33,335 nt of DNA. Origin: JANTGF01 sp033791445. GTDB taxonomy: Bacteria; Bacteroidota; Bacteroidia; Bacteroidales; VadinHA17. The notes under the pieces were generated by a model, which searched no databases, was not told where the DNA came from, and worked only from the letters and a program-made list of their open reading frames with translations. The stretch lies in assembly GCA_033791445.1 (NCBI GenBank), contig JASJGS010000191.1, positions 1 through 33,335 of the forward strand, read 5' to 3'. Made by a program: the position numbers and the translations under genes. Every line of letters begins with the position of its first letter. Within the stretch, counting starts at the first letter, position 1. Below, one piece after another: positions 32,670 through 33,335 of the stretch.

Positions 32670-32699
32670 TTCAGGACATATTTATAGCTTGTATCTTTC
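32669..32699 (+). promoter_or_regulatory. Promoter of the DUF4412-type gene
   Basis: TTTC (32669-32672), exactly 19 bp, then TATCTTTC (32692-32699): one mismatch in each box against TTTG-N19-TAnnTTTG. It leaves a leader of about 33 nt before ATG 32739. The imperfect boxes fit a promoter that needs an activator. Confidence 0.55.
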
Positions 32700-32738
32700 A
32701 TCATAAATAAAGCTTGTAAATAATAAAAATCAAAATTT

Positions 32739-33335
32739 ATGAAGAAAATTTTACTTTCAGTAATAATCTGCAATTGCTATTTCCTCGGCATCTCCCAGTT
32801 TCAGGCTAAAATGAACAATAGCATGTCTGGAAAAGAACGAATCTACACAGTTTACTCTGATTTGAATCAATACCGGTATGATTTCGAAGAGGATGGTATG
32901 AAAGGCATTGTGATTGTTCATCCAGCTGCAAATCAGACAGCGATCCTGGTGCCTGTTAAAAAATTTGTTCATAAAACTAACTGCGATGGTATGATGAGCC
33001 GTATGAATGACCCGGTTCAATCATACGAAGTTTATAAAAAGCATGGTGAAGAAAAAATTATAGGGGAGGAAACCATCAACGGTTATGAATGTATTGCTAA
33101 AGAAATGTACCAGGGCGACACTAAGGTATTTTCAGCATGGTACTCAGAAAAATTAAATTTCCCGGTAAAAATAGTGGCTCAATATGCAGAAAATACTTTT
33201 ATGGAACTCAAAGACATTAAAAAATGGAAGTCAGAACCTTCCTTTTTTGAGATTCCAGAAGATTATACAGAAGTAGATGAACAAATGCGGCCAATAATTC
33301 CTGAACCCCTACCTCCTGAAACATGGGAAACAACT
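32739..33335 (+). CDS. Exported DUF4412-like protein, 3' end outside window
   Basis: An open frame of 199 codons runs from ATG 32739 to the window end without a stop. A signal peptide (MKKILLSVIICNCYFLGISQ) is followed by a beta-rich region: RIYTVYSDLNQYRYDFEEDG, then GIVIVHPAANQTAILVPVKK, NGYECIAKEMYQGD and FSAWYSEKLNFPVKI. The pattern (a structural reporter-like strand, a value read from a stored object, then a conserved NGY-C motif and a W-S-L-P segment) resembles DUF4412, a LolA/LolB-like fold seen in Bacteroidota envelope proteins. Function unknown; a lipid- or lipoprotein-binding role is only suggested by the fold. The operator and promoter upstream tie it to the adjacent response regulator. 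Minus-strand frames over the same DNA are antisense shadows. Confidence 0.8.
   Translation, partial: MKKILLSVIICNCYFLGISQFQAKMNNSMSGKERIYTVYSDLNQYRYDFEEDGMKGIVIVHPAANQTAILVPVKKFVHKTNCDGMMSRMNDPVQSYEVYKKHGEEKIIGEETINGYECIAKEMYQGDTKVFSAWYSEKLNFPVKIVAQYAENTFMELKDIKKWKSEPSFFEIPEDYTEVDEQMRPIIPEPLPPETWETT

Noticed and set aside
32757..33020. Minus-strand frame of 87 codons opposite the DUF4412-like gene
   Set aside because: The plus strand has a signal peptide, promoter and a frame open to the window end; the minus frame has none of these.
1..33335. Search for mobile elements, prophage, tRNA and rRNA genes
   Set aside because: I saw no transposase, integrase, attachment-site duplication, tRNA cloverleaf with CCA-end context or rRNA sequence in the window.

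Overview
The window reads as chromosomal DNA of an AT-rich member of the Bacteroidota (Bacteroidetes). The basis is a complete MoxR/Bat (batABCDE) locus, outer-membrane proteins of the CarboxypepD_reg/DUF5686 type, a double-propeller Reg_prop/Y_Y_Y sensor kinase, poor Shine-Dalgarno sites, and several good matches to the Bacteroidota promoter (TTTG or TTG, about 19-20 bp, then TAnnTTTG). The sequence does not fix a genus. I see no phage, insertion sequence, CRISPR array, rRNA or tRNA.

Layout. 1-2578 (+): the end of a patatin-like phospholipase fused to a BamA-type barrel, a secreted metallo-beta-lactamase-fold hydrolase and a small PAS protein, tightly packed. 2606-3145 (-): exported glutathione peroxidase with its own promoter. 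3225-6801 (-): probable operon of exported RidA-like protein, CstA transporter, medium-chain oxidoreductase and DUF2784 membrane protein. 6940-16158 (-): ten-gene bat operon, running MoxR, a small exported protein, DUF58, a BatD-like/DUF4381-like protein, BatA, BatB, BatC, BatD, BatE and a small lipoprotein, closed by an intrinsic terminator. 16464-17216 (+): truA. 17217-17943: 727 bp without a convincing protein gene but with two sets of plus-strand hairpins, each ending in an intrinsic terminator. 17944-22963 (-): thioredoxin-fold protein and two tandem membrane-anchored SRPBCC proteins with their own promoter; then aroE, DUF368 (PopT family) and a large TPR protein with theirs. 23097-28314 (-): DUF5686 outer-membrane protein and a diverged GH84-like lipoprotein glycosidase. 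28757-32548 (+): two-component pair, a giant periplasmic-propeller histidine kinase and a NarL/FixJ response regulator. 32739 to the window end (+): an exported DUF4412-type protein, cut by the window.

How the genes work together. MoxR and the Bat proteins form a membrane AAA+/von Willebrand A assembly linked to envelope stress and oxygen tolerance; here the locus carries two uncharacterised exported additions. The two-component pair shows a likely regulatory link: an 18-bp palindrome of 7-4-7 architecture (ATCCCAT-N4-ATGGKAT) occurs only twice in the intergenic DNA, just ahead of the response regulator gene and directly against the -33 box of the DUF4412 gene. This suggests an autoregulated regulator controlling an uncharacterised envelope protein.

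The most promising undescribed elements are the candidate structured RNAs at about 17225-17407 and 17728-17858, the two-site operator, the 5'-terminal stem-loop ahead of the SRPBCC operon, and the nested inverted repeats between the bat operon and ridA. All RNA and operator calls come from reading the sequence by eye and have no experimental or comparative support here.
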